Assembly: GCA_964443805.1 (NCBI GenBank)
Contig: CAYUEQ010000017.1
Span: 1-18,775 of the forward strand
Length of the DNA stretch: 18,775 bases
Direction of reading: 5' to 3'
Origin: CAYUEQ01 sp964443805
GTDB taxonomy: Bacteria > Bacillota_I > Bacilli_A > RF39 > UBA660
A program made the position numbers and the translations under genes. Under the pieces are notes generated by a model, which saw only the letters and a list, made by a program, of their open reading frames with translations, did not search any database and was not told where the DNA came from. This document shows, one piece after another, positions 6,411 to 14,169 of the stretch. Position 1 is the first letter of the stretch. The number at the start of each line of letters is the position of its first letter.

Positions 6411-7352
6411 ATGCGCAATGAAATTGATGTTCAATTTTATAATTTGATGGATTTTATTAAAGAAAGAGATATAAATCAAATTGAACAAGCTATAAAACAA
6501 AATTTTATATATTTAAGAAATAAAGAACCTTTAATGTATAAGAACATTACTGATTATTATAACAAATATAAGATGTGGGGCCTGATTGATTTAAATAATA
6601 ACAATTATGAATTAATAAAAAACAATGCCGAATCTTTAGTTAATCATCGTAAAGACTTTGAATGGCTTTATCATAAGTTAGGTGATTATCGTTCTAAAAA
6701 GATTCTAACAGCTATTTTATATTACTGGTTAACTTTAGATTACAAAAGAGTTAGTGAGTTAATTGATAATAACTTTAATCAATATTTTGATTTAGATCTT
6801 ATTAAGTGCAATAAGGATGAAGTAATAGTTGATGTAGGAAGTTATATAGGAGATTCAATAATAGATTATACTAAAATTTACGGGAAAGATAATTATAAAA
6901 AAATTTATTGTTATGAGATAGTTCCTAGTAATATAGAATACATCAATAAGAATGTTAAATTATTTAATTTAGACAATATTATTATCAAACAAAAAGGAGC
7001 TAGTAATAAAAAAGGAGTTATGTATTTAAATAACAATAATGTTTCTTCTACTTCTACCCTTTTAAAAAAAGGTAATTTAAAAATTAAAACAGTTAGGATT
7101 GATGAAGACATTAAAGATAAAGTAACATATATTAAAATGGATATTGAAGGCGATGAAGAAAAAGCTTTATTAGGATGCCATAATGCTATATTAAAATATC
7201 ACCCTAAATTAGCACTTGCTTGTTATCATGATAATAATCACCTATGGAAATTAGCTAAAATAATTCATAACATCGATCCAAGTTATAAGTTTTATTTAAG
7301 ATATTATGGAAGTGAAATTTTACCATTAGAATATATATTATATGCTATTTAA
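6411..7352 (+). CDS. FkbM-family methyltransferase with an extra N-terminal domain
   Basis: A 313-residue, soluble SAM-dependent methyltransferase. The SAM-binding motif I is VDVGSYIGDS (Asp141 onward), followed by CYEIVPSN (acidic residue for the ribose of SAM), then the FkbM signature KMDIEGDEEKALLG (from 242) and a conserved HPKLALACYH segment. FkbM proteins usually O-methylate sugars or small molecules, often for surface polysaccharide; the substrate here cannot be told. The first 130 residues are a helical segment outside the FkbM domain, similar in size to N-terminal parts of FkbM proteins in glycan clusters, but no glycan genes are nearby. The start has GGAGG eight bases upstream. It is a single-gene unit with its own terminator. 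Confidence 0.85.
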   Translation: MRNEIDVQFYNLMDFIKERDINQIEQAIKQNFIYLRNKEPLMYKNITDYYNKYKMWGLIDLNNNNYELIKNNAESLVNHRKDFEWLYHKLGDYRSKKILTAILYYWLTLDYKRVSELIDNNFNQYFDLDLIKCNKDEVIVDVGSYIGDSIIDYTKIYGKDNYKKIYCYEIVPSNIEYINKNVKLFNLDNIIIKQKGASNKKGVMYLNNNNVSSTSTLLKKGNLKIKTVRIDEDIKDKVTYIKMDIEGDEEKALLGCHNAILKYHPKLALACYHDNNHLWKLAKIIHNIDPSYKFYLRYYGSEILPLEYILYAI

Positions 7353-7355
7353 AGC

Positions 7356-7383
7356 AAAAAAAAAGTTTATATAAACTTTTTTT
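7356..7383. terminator. Bidirectional terminator between the FkbM gene and the secreted protein gene
   Basis: A perfect 26-base palindrome (7358-7383): seven A, GTTTAT, ATAAAC, seven T. It folds to a hairpin with a U-tract on both strands and serves the two convergent genes. Confidence 0.8.
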
Positions 7384-7388
7384 ATTTG

Positions 7389-8096
7389 TTAAATTTTAGA
7401 AAATTTATTGTTTTTATTTAAGTATAGTACTAATGATATTGCACTTAAACCAATAATAGTTACAATCAATACATTAGCATTAACATCACTTGGTGGATTA
7501 TCAGTTAAAACAAGTTTAAACATTGGAATAACACAATCTGCTACTTCTTTATCATATGTTGTAAGATTTTCAGCTACTTTTATATCTGTTTTATTAAACA
7601 CCGCAATTGCTTGATCAATTATATCTTCTGAGTAATCTTCTTTTAATGTTAATGTGTATGTAAATGTTGATACTTCATCAACTTTTAAATCTCCAATATT
7701 CCATACTAGACTAGCTGTTCTATCTTCTACTGCTTCATTATCAAATGATATATCAAAGTTTTCTACTAAGACTTGATCAAATGAAATCTCTGCCATCAGT
7801 CCAGTTCTCTCTTTAGGTGCTTCTAATCCTTCAACAATTTTATTAGATACCGTTAATGATACTTTAACACTTTTCTCGGTAGTATTAAACGAATCTATTT
7901 TTGCTTGTATAAATGATCCATCATCAACAGTAGGTGTTTGAGTACTCTCATCAATCATTGGGAATAAAGGTTTTAAAACATCTCCTACCCCTTCTTTTCC
8001 ATCTGCATAATTAAATGTCAATGTTTGGGCGCTTACTCCTAAAACATTTAAAGCAAATAATGATATTGCAAATACTATTATACTTAATTTTTTCAT
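7389..8096 (-). CDS. Secreted, C-terminally anchored surface protein with a sortase-like NPPSD tail
   Basis: A 235-residue protein with a signal peptide at 1-23 (cleavage expected after VSA), a beta-rich extracellular domain of about 170 residues, and a C-terminal tail consisting of DNPPSD at 199-204, a hydrophobic helix at about 209-226 and KNNKFSKI. This is the layout of a sortase sorting signal; N-P-x-S/T resembles the NPQTN/NPKTG signals of class B sortases, although Thr/Gly are replaced by Ser/Asp. A class B sortase starts 148 bases away on the opposite strand, which supports the reading. The globular part is not recognised; it looks like a single Ig/cohesin-like beta domain with one Cys near 187. 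AGAGGA precedes the start. If not processed, it is simply a C-anchored membrane protein. Confidence 0.72.
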   Translation of the reverse strand: MKKLSIIVFAISLFALNVLGVSAQTLTFNYADGKEGVGDVLKPLFPMIDESTQTPTVDDGSFIQAKIDSFNTTEKSVKVSLTVSNKIVEGLEAPKERTGLMAEISFDQVLVENFDISFDNEAVEDRTASLVWNIGDLKVDEVSTFTYTLTLKEDYSEDIIDQAIAVFNKTDIKVAENLTTYDKEVADCVIPMFKLVLTDNPPSDVNANVLIVTIIGLSAISLVLYLNKNNKFSKI

Positions 8097-8187
8097 AAAA
8101 TCCTCTTTTCTATACTTTTATTTATAAATTAATAGTAGCATAATATAAAATAAAAATCTACATTTATCGACATTTTTATATTCCTTG

Positions 8188-8217
8188 TTTACAATATATT
8201 TCAGTTTATGATATTAT
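8188..8217 (+). promoter_or_regulatory. Promoter of the sortase gene
   Basis: TTTACA (8188-8193), 18-base spacer, TATTAT (8212-8217). The start of transcription would be near 8224, just before the GGTGA (8232-8236) of the sortase. Confidence 0.55.
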
Positions 8218-8243
8218 ATGAAAGTAGGATAGGTGAATATAAA

Positions 8244-9800
8244 ATGCGCAAAGTTTCGATTGAAATCACAAATAATTCTCTTATATTTTCGTTTTTATAT
8301 GTAGACCCATCTATATTAAACGTTTCTATTGGTGGAGATGAAAATGGTTTTGTCTTTAGTGAGGAATATATTAAAAACAATGAAATGATTTTTCTTCCAT
8401 ATATAAAAGTATTAATTAAAAGTAATATCAAAACAATAGTTATTAAAAATATAGAATTATTAAATTTAATTCTAAAGATTATTAGTAGCTTAGATACAAA
8501 AATAGCTTTAAATATTAATACCGATGATTTTATCGATAGTAAAACTGCAGATAGGATTATTATAGCTACTAATATAAGCAAACTCATTTGTCATACGATG
8601 GATACTAAAACTTTGAAAAATTTAAGTAGTTGTAATATTAATGTAGAATTAACTTTAGAAGAATTAGCTTTAAGTAACTTTGCTCATGATAATGATTTAA
8701 AAAATAAAGCTAGCTTAGTTAATAAAGAAAATGTAAAAATAATTCATAATTTAAATAATAATGATATAAAAGATTTTGAAACCTTTTGTAAACTAAATAA
8801 AGATCTTAAAAATATTTATTTATATGGTTTTCCTCAAAATAACGCTGAAAAATTATTTGACAATATGAATTTTAAAAATAAAATTACTATTACTTTATAT
8901 GTAGATTCAAATAATATTAATGCCTTTCAAAAATCTATTAAGAATATTAAAAAATTAACAAGAAAATACCGTAAAAATAAAAACTTGAATTTTGAAATTG
9001 TTTATTCAGAAGAATATATAAAACAAAATTATTTTCGCCAACTGGCATTAGTAACATTAAAAACTTGTAGTATCATCGCCATAATATTTACAATTTCTAT
9101 TGGTTCTCTTCTAGCTTATAATAATTATACAGTTAGAAAAGATGTATCTACATTACAAAATCTTGTCGAAGGAATCGATTTGCTGGAAACGGAAACATCT
9201 GTTGATAATAATGAAAGAGATATCTCTAAAGAAGACAATGAGAAGTTTGATTTAAAAGAAGATTATGCTGACTTACTTGCAATTAATGATGAAACAATTG
9301 GTTGGTTAAAAGTTCCTAATACCGATGTAAACTTTCCAGTTGTTCAGACTAATGATAATGTTTATTATTTAAATCGTAGTTTTTATAAAAAAAGTAATTA
9401 TCAAGGATGGGCTTATGTAGATTATAAAAATGACTTAGAAAACCTTGATCAAAATACAATTATATATGGGCACAATGGAATTATATTTGGATCTTTACAT
9501 AATACTTTAAAAAAATCTTGGCATAGTAATAAAGAAAATCATATTATTACCTTTAATACTTTATATGGCAAGATGACATTCCAAATATTTTCAATCTATA
9601 AAACATCTACTGACTTTAATTATATAATTAATAATTTTAGCAAAGAAGAAGATTATGATTACTTTTTAAAAGAAATTAAAAATAGAAGTGTATTTGATTT
9701 TAATATAGAACTTGATACTTCTGATAGGTTATTAACACTATCAACTTGTATCGATAACGGATTTAACCGAGTTGTAGTTCATGCTAAAAAAATTAGCTAA
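8244..9800 (+). CDS. Class B-like sortase fused to a large N-terminal cytoplasmic domain
   Basis: A transpeptidase that cleaves sorting signals and joins proteins to the wall or to each other. The 518-residue protein has three parts: residues 1-265, a soluble domain of alternating strands and helices without signal peptide; a transmembrane helix at about 267-290; and an extracellular linker plus sortase domain (about 335-518). The catalytic residues are visible: His410 in IYGHN, Cys502 in LSTCID and Arg509 in NRVVVHA. The DETIGWLKVPNTDVNFPVVQ segment is typical of class B. Class B sortases are normally about 240 residues and start directly with the membrane helix. ATG 8244 is chosen because of GGTGA eight bases upstream; an in-frame ATG at 8208 lies in the promoter. 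It is divergent from its likely substrate. The N-terminal domain is not recognised. Confidence 0.88.
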   Translation: MRKVSIEITNNSLIFSFLYVDPSILNVSIGGDENGFVFSEEYIKNNEMIFLPYIKVLIKSNIKTIVIKNIELLNLILKIISSLDTKIALNINTDDFIDSKTADRIIIATNISKLICHTMDTKTLKNLSSCNINVELTLEELALSNFAHDNDLKNKASLVNKENVKIIHNLNNNDIKDFETFCKLNKDLKNIYLYGFPQNNAEKLFDNMNFKNKITITLYVDSNNINAFQKSIKNIKKLTRKYRKNKNLNFEIVYSEEYIKQNYFRQLALVTLKTCSIIAIIFTISIGSLLAYNNYTVRKDVSTLQNLVEGIDLLETETSVDNNERDISKEDNEKFDLKEDYADLLAINDETIGWLKVPNTDVNFPVVQTNDNVYYLNRSFYKKSNYQGWAYVDYKNDLENLDQNTIIYGHNGIIFGSLHNTLKKSWHSNKENHIITFNTLYGKMTFQIFSIYKTSTDFNYIINNFSKEEDYDYFLKEIKNRSVFDFNIELDTSDRLLTLSTCIDNGFNRVVVHAKKIS

Positions 9801-9824
9801 AAAAAGAGAAAAACTTCTCTTTTT
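9801..9824. terminator. Bidirectional terminator between sortase and ArsC-like genes
   Basis: Perfect 10-bp stem AAAAAGAGAA (9801-9810) and TTCTCTTTTT (9815-9824), loop AAAC. It fills the 22-base gap between the two convergent stop codons and ends inside the stop of the opposite gene. Confidence 0.85.
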
Positions 9825-10179
9825 ATTTGTCTATTAAATTATTCCATAATTCTTCTTTAAACCCTACTAATATAGTATCACTAGTAATTACTAAGGGTCT
9901 TTTTATTAACATACCATTTGATGTTAATAAATTTATTTTCGACTCATCATCCATATATTCTAATTTATCTTTTAAATTAAGTTCTTTATATACATTACCA
10001 CTTGTATTAAAAAACTTCTTAATCTCTAAATTACTTCTTTTAATTATTTCTTTCATTTCATTTGCTGTTGGATAATCTTCTTTTATATCTTTTAAATTGT
10101 ATTCAACATTATGTTCATCTAAAAATTTTAGAGCTTTTCTACATGTTGAACATTTATTATAACAATATATTTTTATCAT
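9823..10179 (-). CDS. ArsC/Spx-family thioredoxin-fold protein (YusI-like)
   Basis: A 118-residue cytoplasmic protein of the ArsC/Spx fold. It has CSTC at 10-13 in the N-terminal loop, the FFNTSG segment near 56-61 and LIKRPLV near 91-97, all close to Bacillus YusI as I recall it. Members are called arsenate reductase-like; Spx/MgsR relatives bind RNA polymerase alpha instead. The length (118, not about 131) and the FFNTSG/KRPLV motifs favour the YusI branch, whose reaction is not established. It overlaps the proS stop by one base (TAATG), so it is translated by coupling from proS. Why it travels with proS is not evident. Confidence 0.85.
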   Translation of the reverse strand: MIKIYCYNKCSTCRKALKFLDEHNVEYNLKDIKEDYPTANEMKEIIKRSNLEIKKFFNTSGNVYKELNLKDKLEYMDDESKINLLTSNGMLIKRPLVITSDTILVGFKEELWNNLIDK

Positions 10180-11588
10180 TAGTACTGACGTCCAAAATAT
10201 ATTTTATATTTGCCTTCTTTATTACAATAAATACAATTATCTATGTTTTCTTGATTAAAAGGTATGCATCTTGAAGATAGTTCGTAATCTTCTTTTATGC
10301 CCTCTTCACATGTTTGATCTCCACACCATGATGTTAGAATAAATCCTGGTTTTTTAGAAAGTGTTTTAAATTCTTCTTTAGTAGATGTTTCATGAATCAT
10401 TGAATTTCTTCTATCAAGTGCTCTTTTATATAAAGACTCTTGAATTTCAATTAATAATTCTTCACATTTATTGATAATTTTATTTACATCAGCCTCAACA
10501 TTTATTTTTTCTAAAGTATCTCTTCTTACAAGAGTTACTAATTTATTAGCTAAATCTCTTTCTCCAATTTCAATTCTAATTGGATAACCTTTAACTTCTG
10601 ATTCAGCAAATTTAAATCCTGGAGATTTTTCACTATTATCAACATGATAAGTTATATTTTTATTATCTAGTTCTTCAATTATCTTATTTACTTCACTTGA
10701 TACATTACCAATTGGAATAATATTTACTTTTGTTGGTGCAATTTTAGGAGGTAGAACTAGTCCACGATCATCAGAGTGAGTCATAATAACTGCTCCAATC
10801 ATTCTAGTTGATACTCCCCAAGATGTTTGATGAGGGTTAGTTAATTTACCCTCTTTATCTAAGTATTCTATATCAAATACTTTAGCAAATTTATCACCAA
10901 AATAATGTGATGTTCCATTTTGAAGTGCTACACCATCATACATCATTGCTTCTACTGTATAAGTATCTATTGCTCCTGCAAACTTTTCTTTTTCAGTTTT
11001 TTTACCAACTAACACAGGTAATGCTAGATGATTTTTTTGGAAATCTTCATAAACGTGTAACATTTTTAAAGTCTCTTCTCTTGCTTCTTTTTCATCTAAA
11101 TGCATTGTATGTCCTTCTTGCCATAATATTTCTCTACTTCTTAAAAATGGTCTAGTTGTTTTTTCCCATCTGACAATAGTACACCACTGATTATATAATT
11201 TTGGTAAATCGCGATATGATTTAATAATCTTTTTATAGTGTTCACAAAATAATACTTCACTTGTAGGACGGACACACATTCTTTTTTCTAACGGTTCTTC
11301 TCCGCCATGGGTAACCCAAGCAACTTCAGGCGCAAAACCTTCGACATGATCTTTTTCTACATTTAAAAGAGATTCTGGAATAAACATTGGCATTTGAACA
11401 TTTTCATGTCCAGTTTCTTTAAACATTTTATCTAATGTAGATACCATCTCTTCCCATATTGCATATCCATAAGGTCTTATAATCATACTTCCTTTTATAT
11501 TAGTATAATCAACTAAATCTGCTTTTCTAACGATATCTGTATACCATTTAGCAAAGTCAATTTCTCTACTTGTTATTTCTTTATTCAT
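10179..11588 (-). CDS. proS: Prolyl-tRNA synthetase, archaeal/eukaryal type (no editing insertion)
   Basis: A cytoplasmic class II synthetase that charges tRNA-Pro. The 469-residue protein has motif 2 (VRWEKTTRPFLRSREILWQEGHT region), motif 3 (GVSTRMIGAVIMTHSDDRG), an anticodon-binding domain and the C-terminal zinc domain typical of archaeal/eukaryal ProRS, with Cys422, Cys427, Cys452 and Cys455, and ends with a terminal Tyr. The bacterial INS editing domain between motifs 2 and 3 is absent. ATG 11588 is the start: AAAGGA stands before it and MNKEITSREIDFAKWY is the usual N-terminus. The same frame is open for 40 more codons upstream, but these lie in the T-box. A T-box with a Pro specifier controls it, and an ArsC-like gene is coupled downstream. 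Confidence 0.95.
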   Translation of the reverse strand: MNKEITSREIDFAKWYTDIVRKADLVDYTNIKGSMIIRPYGYAIWEEMVSTLDKMFKETGHENVQMPMFIPESLLNVEKDHVEGFAPEVAWVTHGGEEPLEKRMCVRPTSEVLFCEHYKKIIKSYRDLPKLYNQWCTIVRWEKTTRPFLRSREILWQEGHTMHLDEKEAREETLKMLHVYEDFQKNHLALPVLVGKKTEKEKFAGAIDTYTVEAMMYDGVALQNGTSHYFGDKFAKVFDIEYLDKEGKLTNPHQTSWGVSTRMIGAVIMTHSDDRGLVLPPKIAPTKVNIIPIGNVSSEVNKIIEELDNKNITYHVDNSEKSPGFKFAESEVKGYPIRIEIGERDLANKLVTLVRRDTLEKINVEADVNKIINKCEELLIEIQESLYKRALDRRNSMIHETSTKEEFKTLSKKPGFILTSWCGDQTCEEGIKEDYELSSRCIPFNQENIDNCIYCNKEGKYKIYFGRQY

Positions 11589-11595
11589 TTTTATT

Positions 11596-11806
11596 TCCTT
11601 TCTAAAAAACAAAAAAGAATGATAAGGAGTGTTATAAACACGGTACCATCCTTTTATTAACTCATATTTGATAACGGGATTCCCCGGAAATGTTTTCATT
11701 TCTTTCAAAGGTAGGAATTAAATAACATTACCATTAGGTTTTCACTGTCCCTAACTCACTTTATGTAATTAAATTATTTAGTTATGTCCTCTTCATCAAT
11801 TTATGA
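11596..11806 (-). promoter_or_regulatory. T-box leader of proS (Pro specifier CCT), perhaps translational
   Basis: The T-box core AGGATGGTACCGTG is at 11639-11652. GACAGTGAAAACC marks Stem I, and the specifier CCT (Pro) is at 11713-11715 followed by ACCTTTGAAAG, aligned with the ACT of the thrS leader. The antiterminator pairs AAGGA/TCCTT and GTGTT/AACAC around the TGGTACC bulge. Unlike thrS, I see no competing terminator hairpin; instead the TCCTT (11624-11628) could pair with the AAGGA Shine-Dalgarno (11596-11600) when tRNA-Pro is charged. A T-rich run (TTCTTTTTTGTTTTTT) follows the helix, so a transcriptional mode is not excluded. Confidence 0.9.
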
Positions 11807-11810
11807 TTAA

Positions 11811-11838
11811 ATTATAGCATACCTTTAATTAAAGTCAA
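11811..11838 (-). promoter_or_regulatory. Promoter of proS, inside the 3' end of ldh
   Basis: Minus strand TTGACT (11833-11838), 16-base spacer, TATAAT (11811-11816). The -35 lies within the last codons of ldh (stop at 11825-11827); the transcript begins at the T-box leader. Confidence 0.75.
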
Positions 11839-12739
11839 TCTTAGATATTGCATCTTTTATTATATCTATTGATGTTTGTAACTTCTCTTCTTCCTCTTTA
11901 GTTAGATTTAAATAAACTTTCTCTCGTGCACCATTTTTATTTAAAATAGCTGGGAGTCCAACAAAGACATCATTATTCTCATCATAAGTAGATACTGTTA
12001 TAACAGAGTTTTCATCTCCAAGAATGGCATTTGTTATTCGAACTAAACACATCCCTATTCCATAATATGTTGCTCCTTTTTGCTCTATTATTTTATAAGC
12101 AGAGTTTTTAACATCAAGAGCAATTTTCTCGAGTTCATCTTTAGTTAAAAAGTTTTCTATGTTTTGCATTCCAATAACTGCATTACTATATGGGACAAAT
12201 TCAGAATCCCCGTGTTCTCCAATTACATAAGCGTGGATGTTTTTAGGATTGATATTTAATCTATCTCCAATTATATATCTTAAACGAGCTGTATCAAGGC
12301 TAGTGCCTGAACCGATAACTTTATTAGATTCAGCTTTAGAGTATTTCCAAGTAATATAAGTCATAACATCTAATGGATTAGTAGCGATTAAATAAATACC
12401 ATTAAAATTGTTTTCATTTATTTTAGATAAAATATCTTTAAAAATAACTTTATTTTTGTTAATTAAATCCATTCTAGTTTCCCCTACTTTTTGATTTGCT
12501 CCAGCTGCAATAACTATTATATCGGCATCGGCGCAATCAGCATAAGTTCCTCTTTTAATAAATATCTTAGATGGTGCATATGGAAGCGAGTGATTTAAAT
12601 CAGCTACTTCTCCATCTAGTCTTTTTTGATCTAAGTCAATTAACACTAACTCATTTACATAAGTCCTTTGATTTAATAATGCATAAGCATATGCCATACC
12701 TACATTTCCACAACCAATTATTATAACTTTCTTATTCAT
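11825..12739 (-). CDS. ldh: L-lactate dehydrogenase, fructose-1,6-bisphosphate-activated type
   Basis: Reduces pyruvate to L-lactate with NADH in the cytoplasm and so regenerates NAD+ during fermentation. The 304-residue protein has the Rossmann GCGNVG at 9-14 with Asp35 for NAD, the substrate loop NQKVGETR with Gln83 (lactate, not malate, specificity) and Arg89, Asp149 and Arg152 in SLDTARLRY, and the catalytic His176 in IGEHGDSE. Arg154 and His169 occupy the positions of the two known fructose-bisphosphate ligands (Arg173 and His188 in classical numbering), so allosteric activation is likely. ATG 12739 is chosen for AAGGAGA seven to eight bases upstream and the normal N-terminus; an upstream in-frame ATG at 12787 lies in the promoter. 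No terminator is seen before proS. Confidence 0.95.
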   Translation of the reverse strand: MNKKVIIIGCGNVGMAYAYALLNQRTYVNELVLIDLDQKRLDGEVADLNHSLPYAPSKIFIKRGTYADCADADIIVIAAGANQKVGETRMDLINKNKVIFKDILSKINENNFNGIYLIATNPLDVMTYITWKYSKAESNKVIGSGTSLDTARLRYIIGDRLNINPKNIHAYVIGEHGDSEFVPYSNAVIGMQNIENFLTKDELEKIALDVKNSAYKIIEQKGATYYGIGMCLVRITNAILGDENSVITVSTYDENNDVFVGLPAILNKNGAREKVYLNLTKEEEEKLQTSIDIIKDAISKIDFN

Positions 12740-12757
12740 TTTTATCTCCTTATATTT

Positions 12758-12787
12758 ATTATAAACCAATAATATTTTAAATTGCAA
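12758..12787 (-). promoter_or_regulatory. Promoter of ldh
   Basis: Minus strand TTGCAA (12782-12787), 18-base spacer, TATAAT (12758-12763). Its -35 hexamer is a palindrome that is also the -35 of the opposite promoter. Confidence 0.7.
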
Positions 12788-12810
12788 TAAATATTTTTTT
12801 GTTATATACT
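12782..12810 (+). promoter_or_regulatory. Promoter of the pilB-like gene
   Basis: TTGCAA (12782-12787), 17-base spacer, TATACT (12805-12810); GAGGG (12833-12837) follows before the ATG at 12844. The -35 hexamer is shared with ldh. Confidence 0.65.
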
Positions 12811-12843
12811 AATTAATATAAAGAATAAAGACGAGGGATAATA

Positions 12844-14169
12844 ATGCTGAGAGAGTTTGACTATGAAAATATGCCCGTAGTGGACATTGTAAATGAAATT
12901 ATCATTGATGCAGTTAACAAAAAATCCAGTGATATTCATTTTGATCCCTACGACAATATATTAAAAGTACGAATAAGAATCGATGGTCAATTAGTCGATT
13001 ATGCTCATATACCAGAACATGTTAAAAAGAATTTAATAACCAGAATTAAAATTATAGCAGGTATGAATATTACCGATACTAGAATGCCCCAAGATGGTGC
13101 GATAAAGACTAAAATATTAGGTCTTCTTTTAGACATGCGTGTTTCTTCATTACCACTTCAACAAGGCGAAAAAATAGTAATACGTATCTTAGATTATTCA
13201 ATGAGTCTTGCGGGTTTAGAATCTTTAGGACTTGAAGAAAACAATTTAAATAAAGTTCAAAAATTATTACAATCACCAAACGGAATTATTCTTGTTACTG
13301 GTGCTACTGGTTCAGGTAAGTCAACTACTGTTTATGCAATGTTACAAAAATTAAATATTGAAAGTAGAAATATAATTACGGTTGAAGATCCAATCGAGAT
13401 GAATATAGAAGGCATTAACCAAGTACAAGTTATGGCTGAAATAGGTTTAACCTTCACTCATGTATTACGTAGTATCTTACGTCAAGACCCTGATATTGTT
13501 ATGATCGGTGAGATTCGTGATGATGAAACAGCACGTATTGCAGTAAGAGCAAGTATTACAGGACATTTAGTATTATCTACTCTGCATACTAATAACTCTC
13601 TTAATACTATTGAAAGATTATTAGATATGGAAGTTGAACGTTATTTATTAGGATCAGCTTTAAATGGTGTTATATCTCAACGTTTAGCAAGGCGCCTATG
13701 TACTAAGTGTAAAAAAATAAAACCAACCACTGAGTATGAAAAAAACATCTTTAAGCAGATGTTAAATATGGATGTTAATGAAATTTATTCGAATGTAGGC
13801 TGTCCTGATTGTTTACAAGGCTATTCTGGACGTATTGCTATTCATGAAGTATTAGTTATAAATCAAGAAATAAGAGATGCTATAGTCAATAACGTAAGAA
13901 AAGAAGAACTAAGAAAATTAGTTTATAGTTCTGGAGTTTCTACTCTTTTAGAAGATGGATTAAAAAAAGTTGCAAGTGGAATTACATCGTTTGAAGAAGT
14001 CTTAAGACTAGTAGATTTAGATAATGATTTTGGAGCTGCAGATGAAAAAATAAAAAAATCTATTCTAGGAGAAATATCTAATGTAAATAATATACCTCTT
14101 CAAAAACCAGTAATACCTCAAACAAAACAATCAGAAGAAACAGAAGTGTTTGAAGTATTAGATATTTAA
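12844..14169 (+). CDS. pilB: Type IV pilus/competence assembly ATPase (GspE/PilB/ComGA family)
   Basis: A hexameric cytoplasmic ATPase that powers assembly of a pilus or competence pseudopilus. The 441-residue protein lacks the long GspE N1 domain and begins directly with the N2 domain (IVNEIIIDAVNKKSSDIHFDP). It shows Walker A GATGSGKST at 153-161, an Asp box, Walker B at about 215-223 (DPDIVMIGE), a His box GHLVLSTLHTNNS, and the C-terminal four-cysteine zinc site at 286, 289, 320 and 323. About 40 residues of Pro/Gln-rich tail follow. The short form resembles ComGA, the zinc site PilB. Both the platform protein and the prepilin peptidase lie next to it, convergent; the stop codons of this gene and of the peptidase gene overlap by four bases. 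With comEC nearby, DNA uptake is the likeliest role, but pilins are not in the window. Confidence 0.92.
   Translation: MLREFDYENMPVVDIVNEIIIDAVNKKSSDIHFDPYDNILKVRIRIDGQLVDYAHIPEHVKKNLITRIKIIAGMNITDTRMPQDGAIKTKILGLLLDMRVSSLPLQQGEKIVIRILDYSMSLAGLESLGLEENNLNKVQKLLQSPNGIILVTGATGSGKSTTVYAMLQKLNIESRNIITVEDPIEMNIEGINQVQVMAEIGLTFTHVLRSILRQDPDIVMIGEIRDDETARIAVRASITGHLVLSTLHTNNSLNTIERLLDMEVERYLLGSALNGVISQRLARRLCTKCKKIKPTTEYEKNIFKQMLNMDVNEIYSNVGCPDCLQGYSGRIAIHEVLVINQEIRDAIVNNVRKEELRKLVYSSGVSTLLEDGLKKVASGITSFEEVLRLVDLDNDFGAADEKIKKSILGEISNVNNIPLQKPVIPQTKQSEETEVFEVLDI

Noticed and set aside
8201..8587. Antisense 128-codon frame opposite the sortase N-terminal part
   Set aside because: Hydrophobic low-complexity translation of the opposite strand, no Shine-Dalgarno, overlaps a gene with clear domains.
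10907..11155. Plus-strand open frame inside proS
   Set aside because: A shadow of the proS reading frame; composition is Leu/Phe-rich and no ribosome binding site is present.
11589..11708. In-frame N-terminal extension of ProRS by 40 codons
   Set aside because: The extension runs through the T-box leader, lacks a Shine-Dalgarno and does not resemble ProRS; ATG 11588 has AAAGGA upstream.
12740..12787. Upstream ATG for lactate dehydrogenase
   Set aside because: It lies in the promoter region and the extra 16 residues precede the normal MNKKVIIIGCGNVG start, which has AAGGAGA.
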